A stretch of 32,203 bases of DNA, taken from Myxococcales bacterium (lineage in GTDB: Bacteria; Myxococcota_A; Polyangia; Palsa-1104; SHYY01). The notes under the pieces were generated by a model. It was not told the DNA's origin and ran no database searches. It saw only the letters and a program-made list of their open reading frames with translations. Of the stretch, positions 1 to 8,181 are shown piece after piece. Made by a program: the position numbers and the translations under genes. The stretch is taken from positions 1 through 32,203 of the forward strand of contig SHYY01000059.1 of NCBI GenBank assembly GCA_009692555.1, in the 5' to 3' direction. How positions within the stretch are numbered: the stretch's first letter is position 1; each line of letters begins with the position of its first letter.

Positions 1-140
1 ATGGAGAGCGCCGCACGGTTGAGCTCTTCGGTGAGAAACGAGTTCCCCCTGGGGGCGCTCGTCGCGATCTGCGACGCAAGGGCGAGGAACTCGATGGCGC
101 GGCGATAGACGTCGAGCTTCTGGTCGGCCAGCAGGGGCAT
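1..140 (-). CDS. Four-helix bundle protein (23S rRNA intervening-sequence family), N-terminal part
   Basis: The 46 visible codons (MPLLADQKLDVYRRAIEFLA onwards) match the first helix of the S23/IVP four-helix-bundle family, whose members typically begin with a short segment ending in KLDVY followed by an amphipathic helix. The rest is outside the window. AGGAGG directly abuts the ATG at 140, which is too close for normal initiation; in the copy at 18069 an ATG stands two codons further in, where this copy has CTG, so initiation at that CTG is possible. Family members occur inside 23S rRNA intervening sequences and, as Avd, with diversity-generating retroelements; neither context is present. 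It lies inside a repeated element, so it is best viewed as a passenger gene. Confidence 0.75.
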   Translation of the reverse strand, partial: MPLLADQKLDVYRRAIEFLALASQIATSAPRGNSFLTEELNRAALS

Positions 141-294
141 CCTCCTTTGGGGCCAGGGGGGTCGGTTGGCAGGAGGAATTTGTTGCGGGAGGAAGTTCGA
201 TTGCCGTCGCTGCGGACGGGACGACTACGACTACGACTACGACTACGTGACGAGCAAGAGCCAGCAAGAGGGCCCCCTCCGCTGTCAAGCACCC
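1..294 (-). mobile_element. Four-helix-bundle-gene element, copy 1 (cut by window edge)
   Basis: Read on the minus strand, this begins at 294 with GGGTGCTTGACAGCGG, then a GC-rich block, a run of CGTAGT hexamers (about 222-246) and a conserved stretch before the start codon at 140. The same order and nearly the same sequence occur in the opposite orientation at 17909-18078, where an end of the same kind closes an element flanked by a target duplication. The 294 position is therefore taken as one terminus. The other terminus lies beyond the left edge, so size and target duplication cannot be judged here. No transposase is visible in the part present. Confidence 0.7.
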
Positions 295-318
295 CGCGCC
301 TTGGCCGCGCCTGGGCCG

Positions 319-1704
319 TCAGGGCGGCGTGGTGCGGAGTGCTCGCGCCGCCGCGTTCCCGATCAGGCGCGCTCCCGCGCTCGCCACGAAGGAGGTGAAG
401 CGCTCGTTCTCCAGCAGCGTCTCGTCGAGCGCGTCCACGAAGCGGGCGAGCTGCTCCTCCTCGATGATCAGCGCCGGCTCGACCCGCAGCACGGTCTCGT
501 CGTGGGTGGTGGTCTCGGTGATGAACCCGCGCTCGAGCAGTCGCACCGCCACCCAGTGGGCGAGCAGGCGCGCGGCGATGGCGTTCGGAATGCCGAGGGT
601 GAGCGCGGTGAGCGCGCCGGAGGTCGGCGGCGCCAGCGCGATCCCCCAGATCAGGCCGGTGCCGCGCACCTCGGCGATCAGCGGGCTGTTCGCGGCCAGC
701 GTTCGCAGCCGCTCGCCGAGGCGGTCACCGACGGTGCGGACGCGGGCGAGCAGCGCCTCGTCGCACAGCTCGAGGGTGCGGCGCGCCACCGCGCAGGCGA
801 GCGTGTTGCCGCCGAAGGTGGTGCTGTGGAGGTCGAAGTCCTCGCCGCGCGGGTAGGCGCGCTTCCACCACTCGGGCGAGGTGCTGTAGCCGCCGATCGG
901 GATCAGGCCGCCGGAGAGCGCCTTGGCGTAGACCAGGATATCGGGGACGAAGCCCATCGACTGGTAGGCGAACAGGTCGCCGGTGCGGCCGATGCCGGTC
1001 TGGATCTCATCGAGGATCAGCGCGGTGCCGGTGGCGCGGCAGAGCGCGGCGATCTCCGAAAGCCAGCCGACCTTCGGCATCTTCACGCCGCCCTCGATCT
1101 GGATCGGCTCGACGAGGAACGCCGCGTAGCGCTTCGTCCGCAGCTTGTCGGCGATCCCCCCACGCTGGTCGGGAGCGCCGCCGAAGGCCACCGCCTCGAA
1201 GCCCGGCAGCGACGGGAAGGGCGCGCGCAGCCGCTCCGCCCCCATCGCCGAGAGCGCCCCGAGGGTGAGGCCGTGGTAGCCGCCTGCACAATAGAGCACG
1301 CGCGCCCGACGAGTGGCCGCAAAGGCGAGCTTCAGCGCTCCCTCCACCGCCTCGGCGCCGCTGTTGGCAAAAAATGCCATCGAGAGCGATGGCCCGAGGC
1401 GCGCCGCCAGCGCCTCGGCCAGCCGCCCCGCCTCGAGGTTGGGCGCGAAGTGCAGGAACGACGGCGGCGACGCGGCGAGGGTGCGCGCGATCTCCGCCAC
1501 CAGCTCCGGATGATTGAAGCCCAGGTTGACCGACCCGAAGCCGGCGATGAGATCGAGGTAGCGCCGCCCCTCCGCATCCTCCAGCTCCACCCCGCGCGCC
1601 GTCGGAAAGAGGCGCGCGTAGCCGAGCGTCCGCAGGCGCTGCACGAACTTCGGGTTGATGAACTTCTCGTGGCGCTCCCACGCCCCGGAAAGGAGCTCTT
1701 TCAC
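319..1704 (-). CDS. Class III PLP-dependent aminotransferase
   Basis: A 461-aa cytoplasmic fold-type I aminotransferase of the ornithine/putrescine/acetylornithine class. Visible hallmarks: the [14 protein letters not shown] segment near residues 114-127, a YHG loop at 143-145, LDEIQTG with the PLP-binding Asp near 232, and the Schiff-base lysine in VYAKALSGG at about 261; HSTTFGGN follows at the usual distance. Length is normal for the class. The donor substrate cannot be told from sequence. The start is a GTG at 1704 that overlaps the TGA of the upstream lipoprotein frame (GTGA), so it is probably co-transcribed with it. No nearby pathway genes indicate a specific route. The last 30 or so residues are a basic/Ala-rich extension of unclear role. 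Confidence 0.85.
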   Translation of the reverse strand: MKELLSGAWERHEKFINPKFVQRLRTLGYARLFPTARGVELEDAEGRRYLDLIAGFGSVNLGFNHPELVAEIARTLAASPPSFLHFAPNLEAGRLAEALAARLGPSLSMAFFANSGAEAVEGALKLAFAATRRARVLYCAGGYHGLTLGALSAMGAERLRAPFPSLPGFEAVAFGGAPDQRGGIADKLRTKRYAAFLVEPIQIEGGVKMPKVGWLSEIAALCRATGTALILDEIQTGIGRTGDLFAYQSMGFVPDILVYAKALSGGLIPIGGYSTSPEWWKRAYPRGEDFDLHSTTFGGNTLACAVARRTLELCDEALLARVRTVGDRLGERLRTLAANSPLIAEVRGTGLIWGIALAPPTSGALTALTLGIPNAIAARLLAHWVAVRLLERGFITETTTHDETVLRVEPALIIEEEQLARFVDALDETLLENERFTSFVASAGARLIGNAAARALRTTPP

Positions 1705-4151
1705 GATCGGTTCACGTGCCGGTGTTGAGCAGCAGGCTCACCGACGAGGTGCCGGTGTTGCCGACCGCCACGTCGAGCTTGCCGTCGCCGTTCCAGTCGC
1801 CGACCAGGAAGCCGTTCGGGTCCGGGCCCCGCAGGAAAGCTCACCGGGGCCTGGAAGGTGCCGTCGCCGTTGCCGCGCATCACGTACAGCCCTCCGCTCA
1901 CGCCACCGACGGTGAACAGGAGATCGAGCAGTCCGTCCTTGGTGACGTCGGTGAGGCGGAGCGCGTTGACGGGCGCCATCGCGATCATCCCCAGCATCGG
2001 CTTCTGGAAGGTGCCATCGCCGTTGCCGAACAGCACGCCGAGGGTGCCCCCGAGTGGCAGCACGAGGTCGAGCTTGCCGTCGCCGTTCAGGTCGTGGAGC
2101 AGCAGCCCGGCGGGGACGCCGCCCGCCACCAGATCGGCCCCGCCGCCGAAGGTGCCATCGCCCTTGCCGAGCAGCACGCTGACGCTCCCGCCGCCGCCCT
2201 GGTTGGCCACCGCGAGGTCGACCGCACCATCGCCGTTGAGATCGCCCGCAGCGACGGCAATCGGGGTCGTCCCGGCGGGAAACTGGACGGCGTTCTGGAG
2301 GGTCCCGTTGCCCACGCCGAGGAGCACGCTGACGTTGCCCGCCCCGGAGTTGGCGATCGCCAGGTCGAGCTTGCCGTCCTTGTTGAGGTCGGTGAGCGCG
2401 AGGCCGGCCGATCCGGTGTTGGTCTTGTAGGCCACCGCGCCCTGGATCATCCCGTTGCCGAGGCCGATGAAGACGTTGGCGAAGCCGGCCGTGTCCGACG
2501 AGACGATGTCCGGTTTCCCGTCGCCGTTGAGGTCGGCGAGCGCCATCCCGAGGGTGGTGCCGGAGGCGTAGTTGATCGGCGTCTTGTAGCGCGCGCCGCC
2601 TGTTGCAACGAGCAGGTTGAGCGACTTCGCGGAGGCGTGCCCGACCGCCAGATCGGCCATCCCGTCGCCGTCGAAGTCGGCGGCGGCGAAGGTGCGCGGG
2701 CTGGTGCTGGCGATCGCCACCAGGCGCCCGTCGAACGCGGCGGCGGCGCCGCCCTTGCCGAGGAGCACGGTGAGCGTCTTGTCGCCCCGGTTGGCCCCGA
2801 CGAGGTCGGGCTTGCCATCGCCGTTGAGATCGCCCACCGCGACGTTGTAGAGGCCGCTCCCGGCGCCGTGGTGGGCCATCGACTGGAAGGTGCCGTCGCC
2901 GTTGCCGAGCAGCACGCCGAGCGAGGCGCTCCCGGAGTTCGCCACCGCGAGGTCGGGCTTGTTGTCGCCGTTCAGATCGGCCACCACGAGCTGGTAGGGC
3001 CCGCCGCCGGCATAGCCCACCGGCAGGCCGAAGTTGCCCGTCCCGTCGCCCAGCTGGACGTTGACCAAGGAGCCGTTGGCGGTCGCGACGTCGAGCTTGC
3101 CGTCGCCGTTCCAGTCGCTCCACGCCGCCGAGACCGCGCTGACGCCGAGCGACAGGATCGGCGCCTGGAAGGTGCCATCGCCCTTGCCGAGAAGGGTGAC
3201 GCTCTTGCTCCCGCCGGCGGTGAGGAGGTCGAGCTTGCCGTCCTTGTTGAGGTCGAGCGCGGTGATCGCCCCCGGCTTCACGCCGCCGATCGCGACGTCC
3301 ACCTTCGCGAGGAGGGTGCCGTTCAGCACGCCCTGGAGCACGCTCACCGTCCCGCTGCCGCCGGTGACCGCCACGTCCAGGTTGCCGTTGGTGTTGAGGT
3401 CGGCCACCACCATCGCCAGCGGGTCGGCGGCGAGCGGATATTGCACCGCAGCAAGGAAGGTCCCGTCGCCCTTGCCGGGGAGGACGCTCAGGTTGGCGGC
3501 GGTCTGGTTGGCGACCACCAGATCGAGCTTGCCGTCCTTGGTAATGTCGGCGATCGACACCGCGATCGGGCCTGCGGCGGTGATGTAGTTGACCGGTGCG
3601 CCGTAGGTGGCGGCGCCCTTGCCGAGGAGCACGCTGACGTTGTCGCTGGAGTAGTTGGCGACGATCAGGTCGGGCTTGCCGTCCTTGTTGAGGTCGGCGA
3701 TCGCGGTGGCCGATGGGCTGGTGCCGGCGGCGACGGTGCGCGAGATGGTGAAGCTGAGCGGGGGCGAGGCGCACTTGCCGTTGGTGCAGAGGGCGCCCGC
3801 GCAGTCGGCCGGCAGCGCGCAGGCCTTGCCGTCGCTGCACTTCGGGCAGGTGCCGCCGCAGTCGATGTCGCTCTCGGTGCCGTTCTTCTGCTGGTCGGCG
3901 CAGCCCGGCCCGGCGAGGTCGGGCGCGATCGCGAGATCGCCGGTGTCCCCGTCGGGCGTCGTCCCCTGATCGGTGGTCGTGGCGAGATCACCGCCGGTCG
4001 CCTGATCGGCGGGCGCCGCGCGATCGACCGACGCGTCGACGGCCGCGATGGCGAGATCGGGCGACGGCGGCATCGACTCGCCACCGCACGCGGCGACCAG
4101 CAGCATCGCGGCGGCGGCAAGACGCTGGACTCTTCGCGTGGGCTGGTTCAT
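1701..4151 (-). CDS. FG-GAP/VCBS repeat lipoprotein, last repeat out of frame
   Basis: An 816-aa predicted outer-membrane or surface lipoprotein. The N-terminus has a lipobox ending at Cys22 (LLVAAC), an Asp/Ala-rich linker, and a Cys-rich module around residues 82-130 of the type often seen in Myxococcota ([14 protein letters not shown]). Thirteen FG-GAP/VCBS repeats follow, each with a calcium-binding-like D-x-N-x-D-G-K-x-D loop and ending near GNGDGTFQ. They should build a beta-propeller-like surface domain, typically used for adhesion or ligand binding. From about 1835 to 1714 a fourteenth repeat ([16 protein letters not shown], ending NTGT and TGA at 1714-1712) is present in another frame, so a one-base indel replaces the natural C-terminus. 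A -10-like TAGGAT lies 8 nt before the ATG. Confidence 0.85.
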   Translation of the reverse strand: MNQPTRRVQRLAAAAMLLVAACGGESMPPSPDLAIAAVDASVDRAAPADQATGGDLATTTDQGTTPDGDTGDLAIAPDLAGPGCADQQKNGTESDIDCGGTCPKCSDGKACALPADCAGALCTNGKCASPPLSFTISRTVAAGTSPSATAIADLNKDGKPDLIVANYSSDNVSVLLGKGAATYGAPVNYITAAGPIAVSIADITKDGKLDLVVANQTAANLSVLPGKGDGTFLAAVQYPLAADPLAMVVADLNTNGNLDVAVTGGSGTVSVLQGVLNGTLLAKVDVAIGGVKPGAITALDLNKDGKLDLLTAGGSKSVTLLGKGDGTFQAPILSLGVSAVSAAWSDWNGDGKLDVATANGSLVNVQLGDGTGNFGLPVGYAGGGPYQLVVADLNGDNKPDLAVANSGSASLGVLLGNGDGTFQSMAHHGAGSGLYNVAVGDLNGDGKPDLVGANRGDKTLTVLLGKGGAAAAFDGRLVAIASTSPRTFAAADFDGDGMADLAVGHASAKSLNLLVATGGARYKTPINYASGTTLGMALADLNGDGKPDIVSSDTAGFANVFIGLGNGMIQGAVAYKTNTGSAGLALTDLNKDGKLDLAIANSGAGNVSVLLGVGNGTLQNAVQFPAGTTPIAVAAGDLNGDGAVDLAVANQGGGGSVSVLLGKGDGTFGGGADLVAGGVPAGLLLHDLNGDGKLDLVLPLGGTLGVLFGNGDGTFQKPMLGMIAMAPVNALRLTDVTKDGLLDLLFTVGGVSGGLYVMRGNGDGTFQAPVSFPAGPGPERLPGRRLERRRQARRGGRQHRHLVGEPAAQHRHVNRS

Positions 4152-4159
4152 CGAGCGCC

Positions 4160-4188
4160 ATCCTATCGCGCTATCCCGGGAGTGTCCC
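4160..4188 (-). promoter_or_regulatory. Candidate promoter of the FG-GAP lipoprotein gene, leaderless geometry
   Basis: On the minus strand GGGACA (4188-4183) is followed after 17 nt by TAGGAT (4165-4160). Only 8 nt separate the -10 hexamer from the ATG at 4151, so transcription would begin at or next to the start codon. Confidence 0.45.
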
Positions 4189-4212
4189 GATCGGGGCCTT
4201 CACTCCACCTTC

Positions 4213-4246
4213 ACTCCAGATCGGATCTTGACCTGGGTTCCCGGCG
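4213..4246. repeat. Direct repeat A: duplicated 3' end of the SUKH gene
   Basis: These 34 nt repeat the 3' end of the SUKH gene at 4872-4904 (both start ACTCCAGATC and end GGGTTCCCGGCG) with a single extra G near 4223. The two copies bracket the gene fragment at 4248-4869. The extra base puts this copy out of the SUKH frame. Confidence 0.85.
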
Positions 4247-4247
4247 A

Positions 4248-4869
4248 CTACGGGGCGGGGACGGCGTGGAACCCGAAGCCGACCGAGAGTGCGTCGCGCA
4301 CGCAGCAGACCGGCGACGAGCGCCACCTCCCCGCATCGTCGAACAGGCGGACATCGGGGGTGAGCACGTTGCGCGTGAGCGCGTTGGCGCGAAACTCCGC
4401 CAGGCTGACCATTCCGTCGTGATCGACGTCATACACCTCCACGGCCATGCGATGCTCGTCAGGGTGCGCGGCGATCATCTGGAGAAAGCCGCGCCAGGCG
4501 GCATCGAGCAGCGGCCCGTCGAGGTCGGCCGCGCGGATCGCGCCGTGGAGCACGCCCGTGAAGCCGGCCCCGTCGGGGCGCAGCTCGATCTCCAGTCCGA
4601 CGAGCGGAAAGGCGATCGGATCGCTGTCGGTGTAGAGCGGCAGGTAGACCGTGGCCGTGACCGGAAGGCGGGTGAACCGGGTGCGATTCGAGATGAAGGC
4701 GCCGCCCCCGAGGGTGCCGCCGACCGTCGCTGCGTCCGCGCCGGGCTCGCCGAAGAAGGCGACTCCGACCGTGGAGTCCGACCACAGCGAAGCGTCGTCG
4801 CTCACGATCTCCAGCGACGGGGCGAGGCGACCCGAGGCCAGCAGCCGAGGCAGGTTGTGGAGCGGGTCG
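4248..4869 (-). pseudogene. C-terminal fragment of an EF-hand-containing protein
   Basis: About 207 codons read DPLHNLPRLLASGRL at the 5' side and end FHAVPAP, TAG. The stretch looks like real protein: a run of hydrophobic beta-strand-like segments, an EF-hand loop D-V-D-H-D-G-M-V-S-L-A-E-F, and a clean stop. No start codon with a plausible signal or ribosome site exists before the frame runs into the antisense of the SUKH gene, so the N-terminus appears to be missing. The fragment lies exactly between two copies of the SUKH 3' terminus, which points to an insertion or recombination event. A GTG near 4803 could allow a short protein, but nothing supports it. Family and function are not recognised. 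Confidence 0.6.
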
Positions 4870-5529
4870 TTACTCCAGATCGATCTTGACCTGGGTTCCC
4901 GGCGGGAGGCCCTGAAGCTGCACCGCCAGCGCGCCGCGGAAGCGCATCGCCTCGATCGCGTCGACGTGGCCGAGATCGACCCCCTCTGCGGCCTCGACCG
5001 AGAACAGCGGCGGGTAGGCGAAGAGCTGGTTCCCCGGGCGGAGCCGCTTGCCGAGGGCGGCCTGCGCGGCCACCACGTCGAGGGGCAGCATGGCCTCGGG
5101 ATGGGTGAGCACGGCGTCGAGCCAGTGCCCGAAGCTGTCCGCCACCTGCTCGCGGCGCCCGAGCTCGGCGTCGAAGCGCACCACCTCGCCGCCGCGGCCG
5201 GAGTAGCCGTACTGGTCACCGAAAGCGTCCTCCGCGAAGAAGACCAGCCCGTCGGTGAGGCGTGCGTAGGCATCGCGCCAGGTGGCCGGCGCGTTCCAGG
5301 CGCGCAGGCCGTGCCAGGGCGGCCCCTCGCACGCGCCGAAGAGGTGGAGCGCGCCTGCGAAGAGCCACGCGCCGTTGGCCTGCTCGAGCAGGCGCCGGTG
5401 GGGCGTCTGGGGCGCCCCCGACGGGCCGAGCACCTCCGCCACCGCCGGATCGAAGGGTGGCGGATCGAACTCGCGGTCGCGCTCGGCGAGCAGCGCCGCG
5501 ATCTGCGCGGTGAGAATCGGCGAGATCAT
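4870..5529 (-). CDS. SMI1/KNR4 (SUKH) family protein
   Basis: 219 aa, beginning MISPILTAQIAALLAERDRE. The middle (NGAWLFAGALHLFG, then LVFFAEDAFGDQYGY about residues 105-125) is the typical SUKH core, including the acidic FGDQYGY strand, and the helix around HWLDAVL follows as in family members. SUKH proteins are common immunity proteins of contact-dependent and polymorphic toxins, but many are solitary with unknown roles. The ATG overlaps the rsmE stop (ATGA at 5529-5526), so it is the third gene of a translationally coupled prmA-rsmE operon. No toxin is adjacent. The C-terminus (GTQVKIDLE) is the segment duplicated at 4213-4246. A longer upstream reading was rejected because it runs antisense-like through rsmE in another frame. 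Confidence 0.75.
   Translation of the reverse strand: MISPILTAQIAALLAERDREFDPPPFDPAVAEVLGPSGAPQTPHRRLLEQANGAWLFAGALHLFGACEGPPWHGLRAWNAPATWRDAYARLTDGLVFFAEDAFGDQYGYSGRGGEVVRFDAELGRREQVADSFGHWLDAVLTHPEAMLPLDVVAAQAALGKRLRPGNQLFAYPPLFSVEAAEGVDLGHVDAIEAMRFRGALAVQLQGLPPGTQVKIDLE
4872..4904. repeat. Direct repeat B: original 3' end of the SUKH gene
   Basis: 33 nt encoding the end of the SUKH protein; it matches 4213-4246 apart from one missing G. This copy is in frame with the gene and is presumed to be the parent. Confidence 0.85.
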
Positions 5530-6266
5530 CCGAGATCGCCGAGGGCGAAGCCGAGAATGGCCAGCGCCGCCAGCGATGCGGTCTCGGTGCGCAGGATACG
5601 CGGCCCGAGCCCTGCCGCGAGGAAGCCGGCCGCGCGCGCGTGCTCCACCTCCTCGGGGGCGAATCCGCCCTCCGGCCCGATCGCGATCACGATCCCCGAC
5701 GGCGCCTCGGCCGGCAGGAGCGCCTTCAGCCCCTGCGACCGCGCCTGCTCCCACAGGATGATCTTGAGGGCGTCGCGCGGCGAGGCGTCGAGCGCCAGCG
5801 TCAGCGACGTCACCGGCTCCACCTCGGGCACGTCGCTGCGACCCGATTGGCGCGCCGCCTCGCGGGCGATCTTCTGCCAGCGCACCCGCCGCGAAGTGGC
5901 GCGCAGCGTCTCCAGACGCGGCACCGCGCGCAGGGTGGTCACCGGGATGATCCGCCCGACGCCGAGCTCGGTCGCTTTTTGCACGACGAAGTCGAGCTTC
6001 TCGCCGCGCGCGAGCGCCTGGATCAGCGTGATCACCGGCCCCGAGGGCGCGGCGTCCTGGCGGCGCTGGCTGACCCGCAGCTCGACGGCGCGCGGCCCGA
6101 GCCGTGTGATCACCGCGTCGGCCTCGCCGCCCCGTCCGTCGAAGAGCGTCACCTCGTCGCCGAGGCCGAGCCGGAGCACGCGCACCAGGTAGCGGTGATC
6201 CTCGTCGGAGACCACCACCGGATCGGTCGCCATCCGCGCCGGTTCGACGTGCAGCCGCGCCCCCAT
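5526..6266 (-). CDS. rsmE: 16S rRNA (uracil-1498-N3)-methyltransferase RsmE
   Basis: 246 aa, the usual length. RsmE methylates N3 of U1498 in 16S rRNA in the decoding region, using S-adenosylmethionine in a SPOUT knot fold. Visible signatures: an N-terminal PUA-like barrel (DEDHRYLVRVLRLGLGD), QALARGEKLDFVVQKATELG, the knot motif IGPEGGFAPEEVE, and the terminal LRTETASLAAL segment. The ATG at 6266 overlaps the prmA stop by one base (TGATG), and its own TGA overlaps the SUKH start, so translation is coupled. The pairing prmA-rsmE is a common bacterial arrangement and supports both calls. Confidence 0.95.
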   Translation of the reverse strand: MGARLHVEPARMATDPVVVSDEDHRYLVRVLRLGLGDEVTLFDGRGGEADAVITRLGPRAVELRVSQRRQDAAPSGPVITLIQALARGEKLDFVVQKATELGVGRIIPVTTLRAVPRLETLRATSRRVRWQKIAREAARQSGRSDVPEVEPVTSLTLALDASPRDALKIILWEQARSQGLKALLPAEAPSGIVIAIGPEGGFAPEEVEHARAAGFLAAGLGPRILRTETASLAALAILGFALGDLG

Positions 6267-7138
6267 CAGAAAGGCCGCGCCATCACCAGCCCCCGCCATC
6301 CCTCCTCGTCCCGGCTCCCCGAAAGCGTGAGCCCGTGGGCGCAAAGGACCGCTGCCACCGCGTCGGCCTGCTCGCAGAGGATCCCGCTCGCCACGAGGCG
6401 CCCGCCCGGGGCCACGCGCGCGCACAGCGACGGGGCGAGCGCGGTGAGGGTCTCCGCCGAGAGGTTGCCGAGCACCAGCGCGAAGCGGCCCGCCACATCG
6501 CCCAGCGGCGTGGTGGACATCGCGATCCGCTCCTGCACCCGGTTCTTCTCGGCGTTCTCGCGGGTCACCTCGACGGCCTCGGGATCGACGTCGATCGCGC
6601 TGCCCGAGGCGTCCGGCCAGAGCAGCGCGCAGGCGATCGCCAGCACCCCCGATCCGCAGCCGACGTCGAGGAAGCTCGCCGCGGGCGGACCGTCGAGCAG
6701 CTCGAGACAGAGGCGCGTCGAGGCATGCCCGCCGGTGCCGAAAGCCCGCCCCGGATCCATCTCCAGCACCGTCTCGCCGGCGCGAGCCAGATAGGGCTCC
6801 CAGCTCGGGGCGATCACGAACCGGCCGACCCGGCGCGGCTTGAAGTACTCCTTCCACTTGTCGCGCCAGGTCTCGTCGTCGCACAGGGTGGCGGTCACCG
6901 CGGCGCCCACTCCGGCCTCCGCGAACAGCGCTCGGAGCCGCGCCTCGGCCCCGCCGCCGGGCTCGGGGGACAGGGCCGGCTCGTCGAGGTAGACCACCAG
7001 CCCGATCATCCCGGGCGGCGGCTTGTCGAGCGTGGTCTCGTCGATGATCTCGCTCGCCAGACCGGCCTCGGCGAGCGCAATCGAGGCGGCCTCCGCACTT
7101 CCAGCGTCGACGAGCGCGGCGATCCGTTGGTAGCGCAC
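6266..7138 (-). CDS. prmA: Ribosomal protein L11 methyltransferase PrmA
   Basis: 290 aa from the chosen GTG. PrmA trimethylates lysines and the N-terminus of ribosomal protein L11. The sequence has the DPGRAFGTGGH motif (about 128-138) specific to this family, the SAM-binding LDVGCGSG (about 157-164), and GNLSAETL at the substrate-side loop. The frame is open to a GTG at 7174, but the start at 7138 was chosen: MRYQRIAALVDAG is a natural N-terminus, and a promoter-like pair ends 7 nt upstream. First gene of the prmA-rsmE-SUKH operon and divergent from parA. Confidence 0.92.
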   Translation of the reverse strand: MRYQRIAALVDAGSAEAASIALAEAGLASEIIDETTLDKPPPGMIGLVVYLDEPALSPEPGGGAEARLRALFAEAGVGAAVTATLCDDETWRDKWKEYFKPRRVGRFVIAPSWEPYLARAGETVLEMDPGRAFGTGGHASTRLCLELLDGPPAASFLDVGCGSGVLAIACALLWPDASGSAIDVDPEAVEVTRENAEKNRVQERIAMSTTPLGDVAGRFALVLGNLSAETLTALAPSLCARVAPGGRLVASGILCEQADAVAAVLCAHGLTLSGSRDEEGWRGLVMARPF

Positions 7139-7145
7139 GGCGGCC

Positions 7146-7174
7146 AGCTTACCCGCGGGCGAAAAAATTGACAC
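7146..7174 (-). promoter_or_regulatory. Candidate prmA promoter, leaderless geometry
   Basis: On the minus strand GTGTCA (7174-7169), a 17-nt spacer and TAAGCT (7151-7146) precede the GTG at 7138 by only 7 nt. Matches to consensus are partial. It overlaps the -35 of the divergent parA promoter. Confidence 0.4.
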
Positions 7175-7196
7175 GCCGATCCGTGACGCGTAGCGT
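7168..7196 (+). promoter_or_regulatory. Candidate parA promoter
   Basis: TTGACA (7168-7173), 17-nt spacer, TAGCGT (7191-7196). The -35 is a perfect consensus, the -10 partial. This gives a leader of about 55 nt before the ATG at 7258. Confidence 0.5.
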
Positions 7197-7257
7197 CGAC
7201 AGCCGAAACGGGCCCGAAAAACAGCCCCGAAAACGGCCCGGGAACGGAGCGCTCCGC

Positions 7258-8109
7258 ATGTCGATTTTGTGCATCGCCAACCAGAAAGGCGGCGTCGGCA
7301 AGACCACCACCGCGGTCAACCTCGCCGCCGGCCTCGCCCGCGCGGGCCAGCGCGTCCTGCTGATCGACCTCGATATCCAGGGGTCCGCCACCGCCACCCT
7401 CGGCGCCACGCCCGCGCACGGCGATCTTTCGCTGGCCGACTGCATGACCACCGAGCGGCCGGTGCTCGAGGTGATCCGCGACACCTCCACCGACGGGCTG
7501 AAGGTCGCTCCGGCAGGCGATCGCCTGGCGCTGGTCGACATCCACCTCGCCACGGCGATGGCGCGCGAGCACGTCCTCAAGCGCTGCCTCGCCTCGTCGC
7601 TGCCGCACTTCGATCACGTGGTGATCGACACCGCTCCCTACCTCGGCCTGCTGACGATGAACGCGCTGGTGGCCGCTGATCACATCCTGGTGCCGGTCTC
7701 CTGCGAGTACCTGCCGATCCTCGGCCTGAAGCTGTTCGGCGAGACCCTCGCCCGCATCGGCAGCGCCCTCGGCGCCCCGTGCGACGTGCTCGGCTACCTC
7801 CTCACCCTCTACGACCGCCGCGAGAAGATCACCGTCGAGGTGGAGAAGATCCTGCGACGGAACTTCGGCGCCGCGGTCTTCGAGAACCCGATCCGGATCA
7901 ACACCCGCCACAAGGCCGCCCCGTCGCACCGCCAGACCATCTACCAGTACGAGCGCAAGAACGGCCGCGGGCGCGCCGACTACGATCACCTGGTCGACGA
8001 GGTGCTGGCGCGGGTCAAGGCGCGCGGCGAGCAGAGCTTCGCGCGGCTGCTCGACGAGCAGGCGGCGGCGAGGGTCCAGGCGGGCGCCATCGAGACCGCC
8101 GCGGGGTAG
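7258..8109 (+). CDS. ParA/Soj-family ATPase, orphan
   Basis: 283 aa. A deviant Walker A box KGGVGKTT (residues 10-17) directly after the first strand, LLIDLDIQGSAT as the A' motif, and VVIDTAPYLGLLTMNAL as Walker B mark a ParA/MinD-type ATPase that forms ATP sandwich dimers and moves cargo over the nucleoid. The usual D-x-P-P after Walker B is D-T-A-P here. The ATG at 7258 was chosen over an in-frame upstream ATG because the protein starts as ParA proteins do and GGAG lies 8 nt upstream; the extra 30 codons are low-complexity. No parB or parS is visible, so it may be a cargo-positioning ParA and not the chromosome segregation protein. The C-terminal 30 residues are Ala/Arg-rich. Confidence 0.85.
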   Translation: MSILCIANQKGGVGKTTTAVNLAAGLARAGQRVLLIDLDIQGSATATLGATPAHGDLSLADCMTTERPVLEVIRDTSTDGLKVAPAGDRLALVDIHLATAMAREHVLKRCLASSLPHFDHVVIDTAPYLGLLTMNALVAADHILVPVSCEYLPILGLKLFGETLARIGSALGAPCDVLGYLLTLYDRREKITVEVEKILRRNFGAAVFENPIRINTRHKAAPSHRQTIYQYERKNGRGRADYDHLVDEVLARVKARGEQSFARLLDEQAAARVQAGAIETAAG

Positions 8110-8123
8110 GGCTCGTCCCGGCG

Positions 8124-8156
8124 AAAAAAAGGGCCGCCCCGTTGCCGAGGCGGCCC
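8124..8156 (-). terminator. Rho-independent terminator of rpsU
   Basis: GGGCCGCC (8131-8138) pairs with GGCGGCCC (8149-8156) around a 10-nt loop. On the minus strand the stem is followed by seven T (8130-8124), the classic intrinsic form. It is 25 nt after the rpsU stop and 15 nt after the convergent parA stop, so it may help to end both transcripts. Confidence 0.85.
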
Positions 8157-8181
8157 TTCGCATTTCCACTTTCCGGCGGAG

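Noticed and set aside
222-246. Hexamer run (GACTAC)n as a CRISPR-like array
   Set aside because: No spacers; units are contiguous 6-mers. Same holds for 17956-17990 and 18191-18213.
1716-4889. Very long open frame of 1057 codons on the plus strand
   Set aside because: It is antisense to the FG-GAP gene and reads as Arg/Ala/Glu/Val-rich shadow sequence without domains; GC-rich third positions keep it open.
4248-5273. A single 341-codon gene covering both the EF-hand fragment and the SUKH region
   Set aside because: Its first part is an Arg/Ser-rich shadow of the SUKH gene; only the segment after 4870 looks like true protein.
7139-7174. Upstream GTG start for prmA
   Set aside because: The added 12 residues are not family-like, no ribosome site precedes them, and they cover the candidate promoter.
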